From: Strongyloides papillosus
Taxonomy: Eukaryota; Nematoda; Chromadorea; Rhabditida; Strongyloididae
Length of the DNA stretch: 64,000 bases
NCBI GenBank assembly: GCA_005656395.1
Contig: SRSI01000004.1
Coordinates: 1,674,001-1,738,000 of the forward strand
Reading direction: 5' to 3'
Of this stretch, positions 26,619-37,918 are shown piece by piece (position 1 is the first letter of the stretch; every line of letters starts with the position of its first letter). The translations under genes were made by a program, and so were the position numbers. Below the pieces are notes generated by a model that saw only the letters and a list, made by a program, of their open reading frames with translations, ran no database searches and was not told the origin of the DNA.

Positions 26619-27826
26619 TTTTTTTGATCTCATTGTCACAATGGTTATAATTCATCCACCTTTCTATGTTCTCCAATTTTACTTCTGTCAATTTTAAAAA
26701 AAGGCTAATTTTTTTAATACTATAACATAATAATCAATTTTTATTGATAAATAAAATATGCTTTTTCACGATAAGCAATATAACAATCACTTTATTTATT
26801 AAAAATTATATCAGAAATTGACATAAAGTAAAATAAAATATATTTTAAAATATTAAGAATGAACAGGTTATAATTATGTTAACGATATGAATATTTTTAT
26901 TTAACAAGTCATAATTATTACTGTTTCCATTTTATTACTTTATCATATAATAAATTTAATATTTTTTTAAACCAAAAAATTATAAGAAACTTTGAGATAA
27001 CATTTAAATGGAGCTATGTTTTTTTACCATAATTGAAATTATTAAAAGTGTACTGCCATGATAAAAAATTTTTTAAATTTATGAATACATTTTTTTAAAC
27101 CTAGATATGCAATAATCCAAAATATAGCAATGTTTCGACATATATTAAAATTTCATATATAGATATAAGGCAAACATGATACAGATTCTTAATATTGACA
27201 CAAAATGTTAATAACTGGACAAACTAATTAAACTTACTATATTAAAATTAACCTTTTACTGCTGCCGTCTTAGTTAAATTCCTTATCAGATAACAAATAA
27301 ATTTATAGTTTTACTGATCTGAATCCAGAAGCTTAATAACCCTTCAATGAACAATTTAATAATACTATAAATTTATTACTAATATTCATCTCTTTTATAA
27401 AGACATGATGTTTTACTATTTTAAAATTGTATACCCTCACAACTCCACCCTTAAACAGAAAATCATTTATTTTATAAATACAATTACATTAGATGCTACC
27501 ATTTTAATAAAATACATCTGTAGTTTTTTTTTGTAAATATCAACTTTTAATTACATATTTAATTCTTTTGTCAAATTATTTAATTGAAAGTCATTTGCCC
27601 TTAACGTTATTAAATTGACCAAATGATAAAAATTTTCCTACTATTATTTAAATATTTTGAGACTTATAACAATGTGTTACTTCTACTAAAAACATCTCTA
27701 TTCTATACCTTTTTTTATATTTTTTTTAATTACGTTAAATATAGGTATCTCATATTCATTTAAACATCATTTTGTGAATAATTAGAAAATTTTCTAGAAA
27801 AAGTACTTATTTTTAAAAGATATGTA
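26619..27826. other. Intergenic region
   Basis: About 1.2 kb between two plus-strand genes, presumably the homeobox 3' UTR and the FGF promoter. AT-rich, with no recognisable gene or repeat. Confidence 0.5.
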
Positions 27827-28644
27827 ATGCGATCAAAAAAATTATTTCAAATATTCTATTTTTGGGCTATATTTGTCAATCATTCTCTATTGATCTCTAC
27901 ATCATTTCACATAAAAGCAAAATTATCAGAGATTGATAAACATAATTTTTATAAATCATCACATAATTATGACAACAAATTTTTAATTGATACATCTACT
28001 CTTGTAAATCAAAATTTTCAACAATATCTTAATAAAGAAAATCGCAAGAGAGGTATTGTTATATGGAGACTATATAATAAATGTAGTCAAGGATTTTTAC
28101 AAAATTTTTTAAAAATAGTAAATGCTAAAGGAGAAATGGACGATAAATGTTATAGTGAATTTGAAATTGATGTTGTTAATATTGGAATAATTGCCTTAAA
28201 ACACCGTCTTACAAAAAGATATGTCTGTTTTAATAAAAGAAAAAGATTAACTGTGAAGGTATTTTTTAAATTTACTTAATTAATTATTTTTTGTAGAATG
28301 AAGGTCATGACTCAAAATGCCATTTTAGAGAACTAGTTACTAAATCAGGGTATATTAGACTGAAATCTGTCTACCATAAACACACATTCCTGGGATTTAA
28401 TCGTAATGGGCGATTTCTTGATCCACAAAAGTATAATATTGATGTTCACTGTTTTTATTATACAAAATTACAACGTTATATACCAAAAGAAGAAGTTTTC
28501 ACAGATCATCCATGTACAACTAAAAAGCAATCATTAAAAGAGGAAATTGAACAAGAGTTATGGAAAATTGAAAAAGAAAATATACAAAAGTATATGTATA
28601 ACATGCAAAGAGAGTCGATCCTTAATCAAATTCGTGCAACCTAA
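27827..28644 (+). CDS. egl-17: Fibroblast growth factor (EGL-17/FGF8-like)
   Basis: Secreted ligand for an FGF receptor tyrosine kinase. Two exons, 27827-28258 and 28297-28644, join in phase to give 259 aa; the intron is 38 nt. A hydrophobic N-terminus (FQIFYFWAIFVNHSLLIS) fits a signal peptide. The beta-trefoil core starts at about WRLYNKCSQGFLQ, resembling the RLYxxTSGKHVQ start of FGF8. It continues with GIIALKHRLTKRYVCFNKRKRL and then CHFRELVTKSGY, which satisfies the FGF signature C-x-[FLM]-x-E-x6-Y. TFLGFNRNGRFLDP matches the FGF FxNKKGRPK-type loop. A Lys/Glu-rich C-terminal tail of about 50 residues follows. Nematodes have two FGFs, EGL-17 and LET-756; the short length and FGF8-like start favour EGL-17, but that choice is not certain. 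The second exon was reconstructed by splicing. Confidence 0.82.
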
Positions 28645-29408
28645 TATGACAAACTCTTTTTTTGATAATAAATAAAGTATTTAATTTTTATTAATATTAA
28701 TTTTAAATAAAAAGCCACATTATGAAAACTTGATCATGTTAATTGTAGACATAAAATTATCACAACTTTTGATATATCAATTTTATAATAATATTTCATT
28801 TACCATCTGTAATTACAACTAAATATTGTTAATATATTTTATGTCTTTTTATTACCAAAAGTACCATATGCAGATAAACTGTTGAAAATATTTATTTTCT
28901 TTTGTTTTTAGTAAATCAAACGATATATAAATATATATAATTTATTTTATGTTAATTTTTACCAAATAATGAAAGAAATATAGCACAATTATAATATAAT
29001 GGTTTTCCTAATCTAAATAATATGTAAATGATTATATCTTACATATTAATATGTATGTATCTTAATTATATCACCTAAATAATGGCTATGTTAACTAATA
29101 AGCTTTTTCTTTAAATATTAATATTACAATTTCTTATGTTTTTATGTTTCCATTTAAATCGTGTAATTTAACAATTATGTCAATGTCTTTGTAGTTTTAT
29201 TCCATTCTATATATTCTATTTAAATGATATGTTTTATTATTTTATAAATATATATTAAATTATAATTCTATACAAAAATTTTGAAATTTCAACTGTTTTC
29301 AATAAAACAAAAGTGTTAATTTTTGTCATAAAATTTATTATGACATATAATATTTGTCATATTATATAATATATATAAAAAATAAGTAAAATTCGTTTTT
29401 TAATATTT
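28645..29408. other. Convergent intergenic region
   Basis: About 0.76 kb between the 3' ends of the FGF gene (plus) and the channel-like gene (minus). AATAAA-type signals occur next to both ends (for example AATAAAGTA near 28668). No gene seen. Confidence 0.5.
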
Positions 29409-30569
29409 TTATTCTCCCTCTTCTTCTTCGTGTAAACTATCATAAGATCTTTTAGACAATCTTAAAGAACCTTTTCTTGATGAAGAAAGTGTTGAATTTG
29501 CGCTTGACATCATTATATTATTAGAAAGAGAATTATAATTTTTAAAAATATTATATTCATCATTTTCATCCGCATTTTTTTTATATTTTTGGTTCCTACC
29601 ATCGTCATTTAACAAATATATAAAAAGTTTTTGTATAAATTCATAAATTTTATAAGGAATTGAATATATGATGTTAAATGAATATTCAAAAACCTCTAAA
29701 TTTTCTTCATAGTGTTTAACGATATTACCAAAAATTTTTGCACCAATTAGTATCAATGAAAAAAATAAGGAAGTACTACCTACTTGGAGAAAAGATAAAA
29801 GTAATGAATTTTCATCTTTTTGGTTCTTACTTATTGTTGTTGCAACATAAAATGTATTTAAAAAATTTTTAAAGAATGGCTATAAAAAAGTATAATTGAA
29901 CAAATATATAAAAAACTCACCTTTTCTTCATCTTCTTCAACTAAAATTTCATGTATAACTGTGTAACAAAAGTTAAAAAAGAAAAAAATGCCTGCTACTT
30001 TGGTAAATGAAATATGTAGATTATTAATAATTTCAATAAATTTTTCTAAATATACGTAGAAAAGAACAATACCACCAAAAATATATAATATTAAAGAAAA
30101 ATACCCTAAAATATTATCATATGGTTCGCCAAAGTCGTTTATAGTCATTATTAATGCCAACACTTTATTAATTTTATTTTTTAATTCTGGCCTTTCTTTT
30201 GTGTTGATACCATAGCATGAAAACATAGCTGTTTTTAAACTTTTTTCATAATTATCTAACTTCTGGTTAGCAATAACAGACCATTCATGTTCAGATTGTA
30301 CCAATGATTCTGCCCATAAAACATTTAATAATTCTCTTCTTTCAGAATCCAATGTTTTATAGTACTTATCGTTATAAGACTAAAAATTAGCAATCAAAAT
30401 AAAGAGAAAAAAGTTAACATACTTGGTTATTTGAGTTCACAATTATACAAAGTAGTCCTGTTCCTAATAAAACATAAATAAAAATTAAGAACAAACGAAG
30501 GAATAAAGACCAGATATATTTTTGTATACTTGATTTTCTCATGTTAGATGACAATGATGTTACATTCAT
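29409..30569 (-). CDS. Two-pore K+ channel (TWK)-like protein with degenerate pores
   Basis: Three exons join in phase: 30423-30569, 29921-30379 and 29409-29879, giving 358 aa. The layout fits a K2P channel: TM1 (LFLIFIYVLLGTGLLCIIV, residues ~27-45), a long first loop with a charged helix (EWSVIANQKLDNYEKSL, as in nematode TWK proteins), a first pore region, TM2 (YFSLILYIFGGIVLFYVYL followed by EKFIEII, compare the family IIYxxxGIPLxLxxLADxGKF), TM3 (TKVAGIFFFFNFCYTVI), a second pore region (FLNTFYVATTIS), TM4 (TSLFFSLILIGAKIFG) and a cytoplasmic tail rich in Ser and Glu. The TTIGYG-type filters are not present: the first reads MTINDFGEP and the second TTISKNQ. It may therefore be non-conducting or an unrelated four-TM protein. 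The K2P link is my alignment by eye. Confidence 0.6.
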
Positions 30570-32599
30570 CTATAAAAAACACAATGATACATCTAAATAA
30601 TCACATAAATACATGTTAAATAAATATTTTTTTATATATTAAAGAATGAAACATGAAACGTCTGTGAAAGACAATAGAAATTGTGTTAAATATTATTTTA
30701 AGAATGTTAATAAACTTCTGTGTCGTAAACATTAAAGTATGCCGTTAATTTATATCAATAATAATATCTATTCTATCTTATTATTACTTCTCCCAATAAT
30801 AAGTTACTATGTGTGCGGGTATATACAAATACTCTTTCTCAATAATGATACTTTGTAAAATATTTTAAAATGTATATACTGCAATAATCACTAATTCAAC
30901 AATGGAACGACAGCTAAAATTTCAAAAGTGTAAAAAATAAATAAAAAAATAAATTTTAATACGATAGTGTTTATATGTATACAAATTTATTGGTTTAATT
31001 TTGTCAATGAGGACTTAAATTGGTAATATTGGTTGTTAAGTAAAAATATTTAGCTAATGATTTGTAGATCTACTCATTTATCAGTAAACTTACATCTAAA
31101 AATATTTAATCTATAAAAGGATGTAAAAATTTTGTTGAAACATAAAATAATCTAAATAATTACATTATATTTTATAAAGAATTAGAAAAATATTAAATTA
31201 TTCACTTTGAGAATGTAAAAATACATTTCCAACATACATTTATAAATATTAACAAACTGCAAATTTAAAATTAATTTTATCAAATCAGTACATACTTACA
31301 CTAATACATCTAGTGTTTTATCATCATTTAATGTGTTTTGAAGAAAAAAACAACGTCTTTCATAAAATAATATGAAAAAAATTGATAAATTATTTTTTCT
31401 TTTATTCTAAAATACTAATCAGAAATTTTTTAAAAATATTAATTCAAAAAATTCCATCTCACTATTTATATTTCGAGTAATACAAGTACATTCTTTAAGA
31501 GTTATTTCTCATTTTAAAATATTTATAACTTTTAAAATTATTAATTTATTATTATATAAACACTTTTGTAGTATATGATAATATAATTATTATATAAAAT
31601 AGTATCAGATAGCATTTTTCAAACTTATGTGAAATTTAGTTATCTAATCTCACTAAAAATTTAATGCTAATTTCTATAAAAATCAACCTTTAAGATTTTA
31701 ATAAAAAAAGTTCGAAATTTAATAATACATTTAAATGAAATTACTCTAGATTATAAAATTTTTGTTTAAAATCCTTACAGAGTCAGTTGTATGGTTGATT
31801 TTTTTTTTTCAATTTCAACTTTTTAATAAGTTCTTTTATGTAAAAATGTTATTTTAGCTGCAAACTTACTTTTATAGATTTTGTAGAATTGGAAAATTTT
31901 TATAATTATAATTTAAAATATTTTTTTATGTAATATATTTTTTATAGTAAGTATTTGTAAATAATCATTATACTTTAAAAATGATAATGATATTTTTTAT
32001 AACAGAAAGAAAAACTAACCTCTCCATAGTTACAAATTCCCAACAAATCGAGAAGTTGAGTTTTAAATTTTGATTGATATTATTTTACTTAGCTTCTATA
32101 TACTTAGCAATAAAAATTTAATATTTAGTTTTTCATGTCACTTATACAAAAAAAAATGTAACACACATACAAAAAAATGACCCAGGTTTGCAAATTTGCA
32201 AAAAATGTCATTAATTTGTCCCACCTAATAAAATTTGAATTTTCTTTATTTGCGACTAATTTTATCGCAATTATTTCGTTTATAAAAATTAAAACAATAA
32301 TTAGAGAAATTTTAAAATAAGTTTCAATTTTTCTAATACACTATTTTTATTTTAGAACATAAATTGTTTTATACAATACATTTTAAAATACAAGGTTAAA
32401 ATTTAATTCTATGTAAAATTACAAACACTTTTATAAAAAACATTTTTAACATACTACAAAACATTTTTTTTTAATATTTTTCAATAGTCTGAATTATTAT
32501 AAATTGTATTTTTTAAAATTTTTTTCATAATGTCTTTTAAAGATCATCTTTAAAAATCAAACTTTTGGAAAGTTATAAAATAATATAGATTTTTACTTT
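30570..32599. other. AT-rich intergenic DNA
   Basis: About 2 kb upstream of the channel-like gene and left of the transposon island. It includes the presumed promoter and very AT-rich sequence. No gene, tandem repeat or inverted repeat was recognised. Confidence 0.45.
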
Positions 32600-32633
32600 T
32601 ATAGGGTGGGCCAAAATATGCATCACAGTTGCA
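32600..32633 (+). repeat. Left terminal inverted repeat of Tc1-like element
   Basis: A 34-bp end whose exact reverse complement occurs at 33471-33504; it contains GGGCCAAAATATGCATCAC. Confidence 0.9.
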
Positions 32634-33470
32634 ATATAACACTTTATTACTTTTTTTGTAGGTGACATATTTTTATGGTATTATACGCATTTTGCAGAGA
32701 ATTTGTTAGAGAATAATATATTACAAGATCGTTCTCAAGGATGAACTTAAAAAAAAGTTTTTTAATTTCTTAATATTTTACATTTAAAAAAAGTATTTCT
32801 TAATTTTTTTTTCAATTTAAACTTATTTTTAAGTTTAAAACACATAGATACAATTCGTAATAAGTCAATATTTCACGCAGTTATGTATGAAAAATGTAAT
32901 CTTTTAAATAATCACCATTTAATTTCTTGCACAAGCTTGTTAATTATAAAACATTAATTATTACTCTTATTAAATTGTTTTATTTAACTCTTTGAAATGA
33001 TTTACCACACTTAATATTGTATGTCTTGACGAAGTTTGGGTCAAATTGTAGTAGGTTTTGAAAAAGTTATGAGTTGTAACAATTGACATTTGTTGGTGTA
33101 GTAATCACGAACTGTTTTTGTCCGTGCTTCAGTAGAATACTTTCTTAAAGAAGTAACAACGGTAAAAAATATTTAAAACATATGAAAGAAATTAATATTG
33201 TATAAACAAAATATTTTATAAAGAAAAATGTTCCAAAGTAACATTTTAAACATCTAGCATTTATTTTTAAATAAATTAGAATATTTTAAGATGCACTTTT
33301 AAAACAGAAATATAAATATTTTTATTTAACTTAATACAACTTTTTTTGAGATCATTCTTTAAAACGATCTTGTGGTATATTATTCTATAAATTGTTCTGT
33401 ACAAAATGAGTATAATATCATAAAATTAGGTCAACAATAAAAAAAGTTATAACAGTTATAAACTATTTCA

Positions 33471-33504
33471 TGCAACTGTGATGCATATTTTGGCCCACCC
33501 TATA
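33471..33504 (-). repeat. Right terminal inverted repeat of Tc1-like element
   Basis: Exact inverted copy of 32600-32633, ending in CCCACCCTATA. Confidence 0.9.
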
Positions 33505-33822
33505 GTAAAAAAAATAACTATTACATATTTTAATTTAAAATAAGAACGAATACTAAAATAATATTTTTAATTAATAATACTTTGTGTGAGTAAATAATTA
33601 TTGCTTTCCATTATTATTTTGGTGAAATTTTTAGACTTTTTGTTGTTAGTAGATTGTTTAGAATAATGATCTTTATTAAAACATCAATAATTTTACACGA
33701 AATTGACTTTTAATAGCATATTTTATGAAATAAAAAACAAGTTGGGATCTAAAATTAGCGTAATGTCATGAAAAATACCAAAATTAAAAAAACTCACATT
33801 AGTTTAAAAAGTCAAACATATA

Positions 33823-35007
33823 TTAGGTTGTTGCAAAAGTTCTGTCGTTTTTTTACAGAAACTTTAGAACGCTATAATTTTAATAAGAAATATATCTAAT
33901 CTATAATATACTATCGAATTTAACCTACAAGTAGTCTCCATTTAGTAGCCACCTTATCATTCCAGATGTAAAGAATTTCCCATTCTTTTTGAAGAAAGTT
34001 TCAAAAAAACCAATATTTACCTTACCAACTTTACTGAAGTATCTACCATCTTAGGATTTTCCCTTTTGACTAGCTAGTGAGAGGTGGTTTTTATATTTCT
34101 CCCTTATTTTTAAAAGAATACAATAAATAAAACATCTATCATTTACTGTAGTTGAGAATCCTCTGATACTAAGTTGATTGTGGTAATTTCTAACAGCTAA
34201 GGAGCTAATCGTAGATGTTATATAGATGAAAACTATATTTGTGGTGTAATTAATTAGACACAAGTATAATTTCATTCTTAATAACATTGTTCCATATATT
34301 TATGTATGATTGGAACGTATTTAAAATAAAAATAAATAAAATCTACCATTCTAGAAGCTATGTAGAGAAAAGAATAAGTAGTGATTAAATAGAGAAACAT
34401 CTTGAAAGTATTTTGTGTGCGAGAGAAATTTGTAACATCTCTTATCCAGATTTTTTCGAGTCTCCAATGCCATATGTCGTCATATTGAAGAACAATATTT
34501 TTGTTATTTTTCGAATTCCGTAATTTTTTTAAAATTTTTTGTCTGATTTTGATAGCATTTTACATTAAAGCTCATTAAAAGTAATTTGGAATTGATAGAA
34601 TCTCAAAAAATCTTCATTCAAGGCTAAAGGCATACAAATCCATAGTTCATCTTCAAATTTTATTTCTTTGTCTTGAAACTTTGAGAACGATCTTTACATA
34701 GTTCCAACATTTACTACATCTCTCCCCAATGCTACACAAAAATTTTTGGAAGCATCAGCTATCATTTGTCTCAGTTGGAGCTCTTAGAAAATACAGTATC
34801 AAAAATGACTTCTGACCACATCCATGTTTAGCGAAAGAAAATGCAGCATAGATGGTATAACAAATTATGATTATACAAATTTTAAAGTTATGAAGTGGTA
34901 CTATCTAATTATTATAATAGCTTAATTTTACATCAATTGTAATCATATTTTTTTTGATGATTAAAAATGACCATAAAAAATACGCCAGAACTTTTGCAAC
35001 AACCTAA
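33823..35007. mobile_element. Mariner-like element, transposase not recognisable
   Basis: The ends TTAGGTTGTTGCAAAAGTTC (33823) and its inverted copy ending at 35007 match over about 25 bp with one difference, and both are flanked by TA, the mariner target duplication. TTAGGT...GCAAAAGT is typical of mariner termini. The 1185-bp length is near that of a full mariner, but no transposase motif survives in any frame that I can read; the longest internal frame (34051-34287, minus) has no mariner features. It may be a decayed copy or a cargo-filled deletion derivative. Its right end directly abuts the astacin pseudogene. Confidence 0.8.
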
Positions 35008-35024
35008 TATTATAGGTCCACAAG

Positions 35025-36268
35025 CAAATGTTTGGGAAGAAAAATAAAACTTCAAAACGAACATATCCTTCAGATTGGACAATTCTTTAACATTTTATAT
35101 TTTATCAATACTACTAGTGGTTTAAGTAAAGAGCCTATTGAAGAAACTCTTAAAAAAATTCAAAGCCATACATACATTAGATTTAATTTAATGAATGATA
35201 ATAATTTTATTAATAATACAGGAGAATTTTATTTTGTAAATAGTTCAAGTTGTGCAAGAACTCTTGGCAATAGAAATATAACGCATTTACATGATATTGA
35301 AATTTATAGAATGTGTAATGAAACAAGTAATGTTGGAAAAATTCAATAATAAATAGGTAAAGCATTAGGAATAGTTGATCAACATAGACGTCCAGATAGA
35401 GATAATTACATTACTATAAATTATATAGGTCTTATAATTAACAATAGGATAACTTCGGAACATTATCTTGAAAATTGGAATTCGTCAATGATGAATCTAT
35501 ATGGCATTGGATATGACTACAATTCTTTTTTTCATTAGAAAATTAAGGTTCTTCGTCTGCCAAATGATCCAACTTCTACTTTAAATGCTAGTATTTCTGA
35601 ATATAATGAAATGATGGGCCAAACTGTTGAACTTAATTTTGCGGATTACAAAATTTAAATTACCGCTTTTGTAATAAGTCATATAAATTAATGCAGAGTG
35701 AAATGCCTAATTGTATAAATAGCGGATATTATAATATAAATAGTGACAAAAATGGAACGTGTAAAAGACCAGATGGATTTTCAGGACAACTATGTGATAA
35801 GCTCAGAGATAGTGGCAGTGATTGTACAAATAGCAATGACAATATTGCTAGATCAGCAAGTAAAACTCTAAGTGAAAGTGGAAAGAAAAATTTTACACAT
35901 CGTATAAAGCCTCGGATGGTAATAAAGTGTTGGTAACAATTTGAAATGTTAAAACCCAAAACACCAAGGGAAGGACAAAAGTACATGCTTGAAAATGGAT
36001 TTGAAATAAAATATAGAATTGACAAAAGTCCCGCGAGTCTTTGTCTTTTTGGAAATTATTCAAGTATAACTCCTACTTCTGAAGATAATGAAGTTATAGT
36101 ATTATATACTGGTAAAAATGAAAGTGATTCATTCGAACTAAAATATTCTGAGAAGAGTCAGAATAGAACACAAATTATAAATAAGGAGCACATTAATAAA
36201 TATAGAATTTTATATATAAATAGGACTTACTTATCCTGGTTTTATAATTTTTATATAATAAAAATTTA
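35025..36268 (+). pseudogene. Astacin metalloprotease pseudogene (astacin-EGF-CUB)
   Basis: Remnant of a secreted zinc protease of the astacin family, which is greatly expanded in Strongyloides. In order: a prodomain/early catalytic part (IEETLKKIQSHTYIRFNL, 35130-35190); the active-site region at 35348-35420 reading GKALGIVDQHRRPDRDNYI, where intact members have HExGHxxGxxHExxRPDRDxY; a Met-turn/YDYNSFFH region followed by a stop near 35537; the end of the catalytic domain (MMGQTVELNFADYK, 35612-35655); an EGF-like segment (CINSGYYN, CKRPDGFSGQLCD, 35708-35800); and CUB-like sequence to about 36268. Two consecutive in-frame stops sit where the first His-Glu should be, and the two other zinc histidines are Lys and Asp. 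Further stops and at least one frameshift follow. The 5' end is missing next to the mariner-like element. Not functional. Confidence 0.85.
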
Positions 36269-37003
36269 AAATATTCAATTACTAAATGTTACCAATATTG
36301 TGGAAGAAAATTAATTTAATTATTTCTATAAAATCTATATTTATTTTAAATACTTGTACTTTAAGATAGTAAAATACTATAAAAATTAAGCTTGATATTT
36401 TTTCGCCACTAATTCATGACTGTAGCATGATATTTAATTAACTAAATATATTAAAGTGATTTTTTAAGTTAAAATAATATTTAATTTATTAACTTTTAAA
36501 AATTATTCTGCTTATTCACTTATTTAAATTAAAAACAATATAGTATGAACGCGATTAATAGAGTCCTATATTTAAAATTTTATGATAAAAGATATTATTT
36601 CTAAAAATTATTGGTATTAACTAAATAAGTTAGTACAAGAAAATAATATCTAACTTAATATAATAAATTTATTATTTACTTAGCTTTATTTCTCATTGTT
36701 TCAAGAGTTTATTTACATTACAAATGTATATTCTTAATGAATGTGGTCATATTAAATGCATCTCATTTAATTTTTCTTGACTTTTTTATACTTTAAATTT
36801 CTGATTTATGTATTAATGATACTCCTTCATTTAAATGTATTCCATGTGAAAAAATAATAATTAATTGTCGTTATAGTGATAGTTATTTAAATCATTGAAT
36901 TTTAAAACTTAATTAGTCAATTGATCTGTAACAGTAGCTTTTTTGTAAAAATGGAAAAATTGATGTTACTGTCAATTTATTTTTTATTTTATTTAGCCAT
37001 TTA
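36269..37003. other. AT-rich DNA between two relics
   Basis: About 0.7 kb without a gene, separating the astacin pseudogene from the mariner relic. Confidence 0.5.
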
Positions 37004-37918
37004 TTAGGTTGAGGAATAAATAATGGTCGCAAATTCTTACTACAATTTTCCATTGTAAAAAATTAGAATAAATAAATTTTAATTAAAACAGTCTTTATGT
37101 AGAAATGTAGGGGGACTTGCCCTGATAACATTTTGCATATTACCTTAATTTATAAATTAATTTTTAAAAAAGTTATGTCCGATTTTAAAAATGTTGCCAA
37201 AAAGAGAATTACGGGTAATTTTCTTACATGAGTTCAAACTTTGACGTAATAGAGTTGAAGCATATCGAAATATAGTAAATGCAGAGGAAGAAGGGTCAAC
37301 TTCTGAACGCTTTTTGTGTCGGTGGTTTGAGAAATTCCAAAGGGTTAATTTTAACCTCAATATTTAAGAAGATAAAAGAGGACCCTTTACTACCAATACT
37401 CACAATTATTGAAAGATTGTCGAGCTAAATCTAAAGCAGTGACCAAGAGGGTTGAAATATATTGACGGGAGCTTGAGAAAATGAATGAAAAACTAAAAAA
37501 AACTATCCGACTTTAAAAATAGGAATATTCCAATATTATAGAATGACAAGATAAGATGCCATTTTTCAAAACTAGTATTAAAAAAACTTGGTGAATTGAA
37601 ATATGAGGCTCTATCTCACCCTCCATACTCACCTGATCTCTTTCTTACAATTTCCGATTTACTCGAGCATTTCGATGTATTTTTTAAGGATAAATTGTTT
37701 AAGAATCAGGAGTCGTCAGAAAGCGATCTCAGTGACTTTTATTAAATCCAAAAGTCCTGAATCTTATAAAACGGGGATTTAAAAGCCGTTAGACCGTTGA
37801 GAAAAATGTGTAGATTCTAACGAGTATTATTTCGATAAATTTATTTAACATAAACTTAAATAAGTGTTGTCTTAATTCATTTTTTCTGTCCGCGGCTATT
37901 ATTTATTCCTCAACCTAA
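37004..37918 (+). mobile_element. Internally deleted mariner relic with transposase fragments
   Basis: Inverted ends begin TTAGGTTGAGGAATAAATAA at 37004 and mirror at 37918 (21 bp exact, then diverging), each flanked by TA. Inside, on the plus strand, a helix-turn-helix part is legible (about 37188-37345: KRELRVIFLHEFKL, AYRNIVNAEEEGSTSERF, WFEKF). A C-terminal part is also legible (about 37540-37745: NDKIRCH, corresponding to the HDNARPH motif, then LSHPPYSPDL, the classic mariner block containing the last catalytic Asp). Between them about 0.3-0.4 kb is missing, including the GDEKW motif with the first Asp. Several stops are present. It is a dead DD34D-type mariner. Confidence 0.88.

Larger units (their letters stand above)
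32600..33504. mobile_element. Tc1-like non-autonomous element with long inverted arms
   Basis: Both ends carry the same 34-bp sequence in inverted orientation (32600-32633 and 33471-33504), with no mismatch. It begins TAGGGTGGGCC next to TA, consistent with a TA target duplication and with Tc1-type ends (CAGTGCTGGCC in Tc1). Inward of the perfect ends, similarity between the arms continues imperfectly for more than 100 bp (for example AAGATCGTT plus a following A-rich block on both sides). No transposase reading frame is visible, so it would need a transposase in trans. The internal 0.5 kb is AT-rich without recognised coding sequence. Confidence 0.85.

Noticed and set aside
34051..34287. 78-codon minus-strand frame inside the mariner-like element
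   Set aside because: No HTH, HDN or SPD motif of mariner transposase; probably chance.
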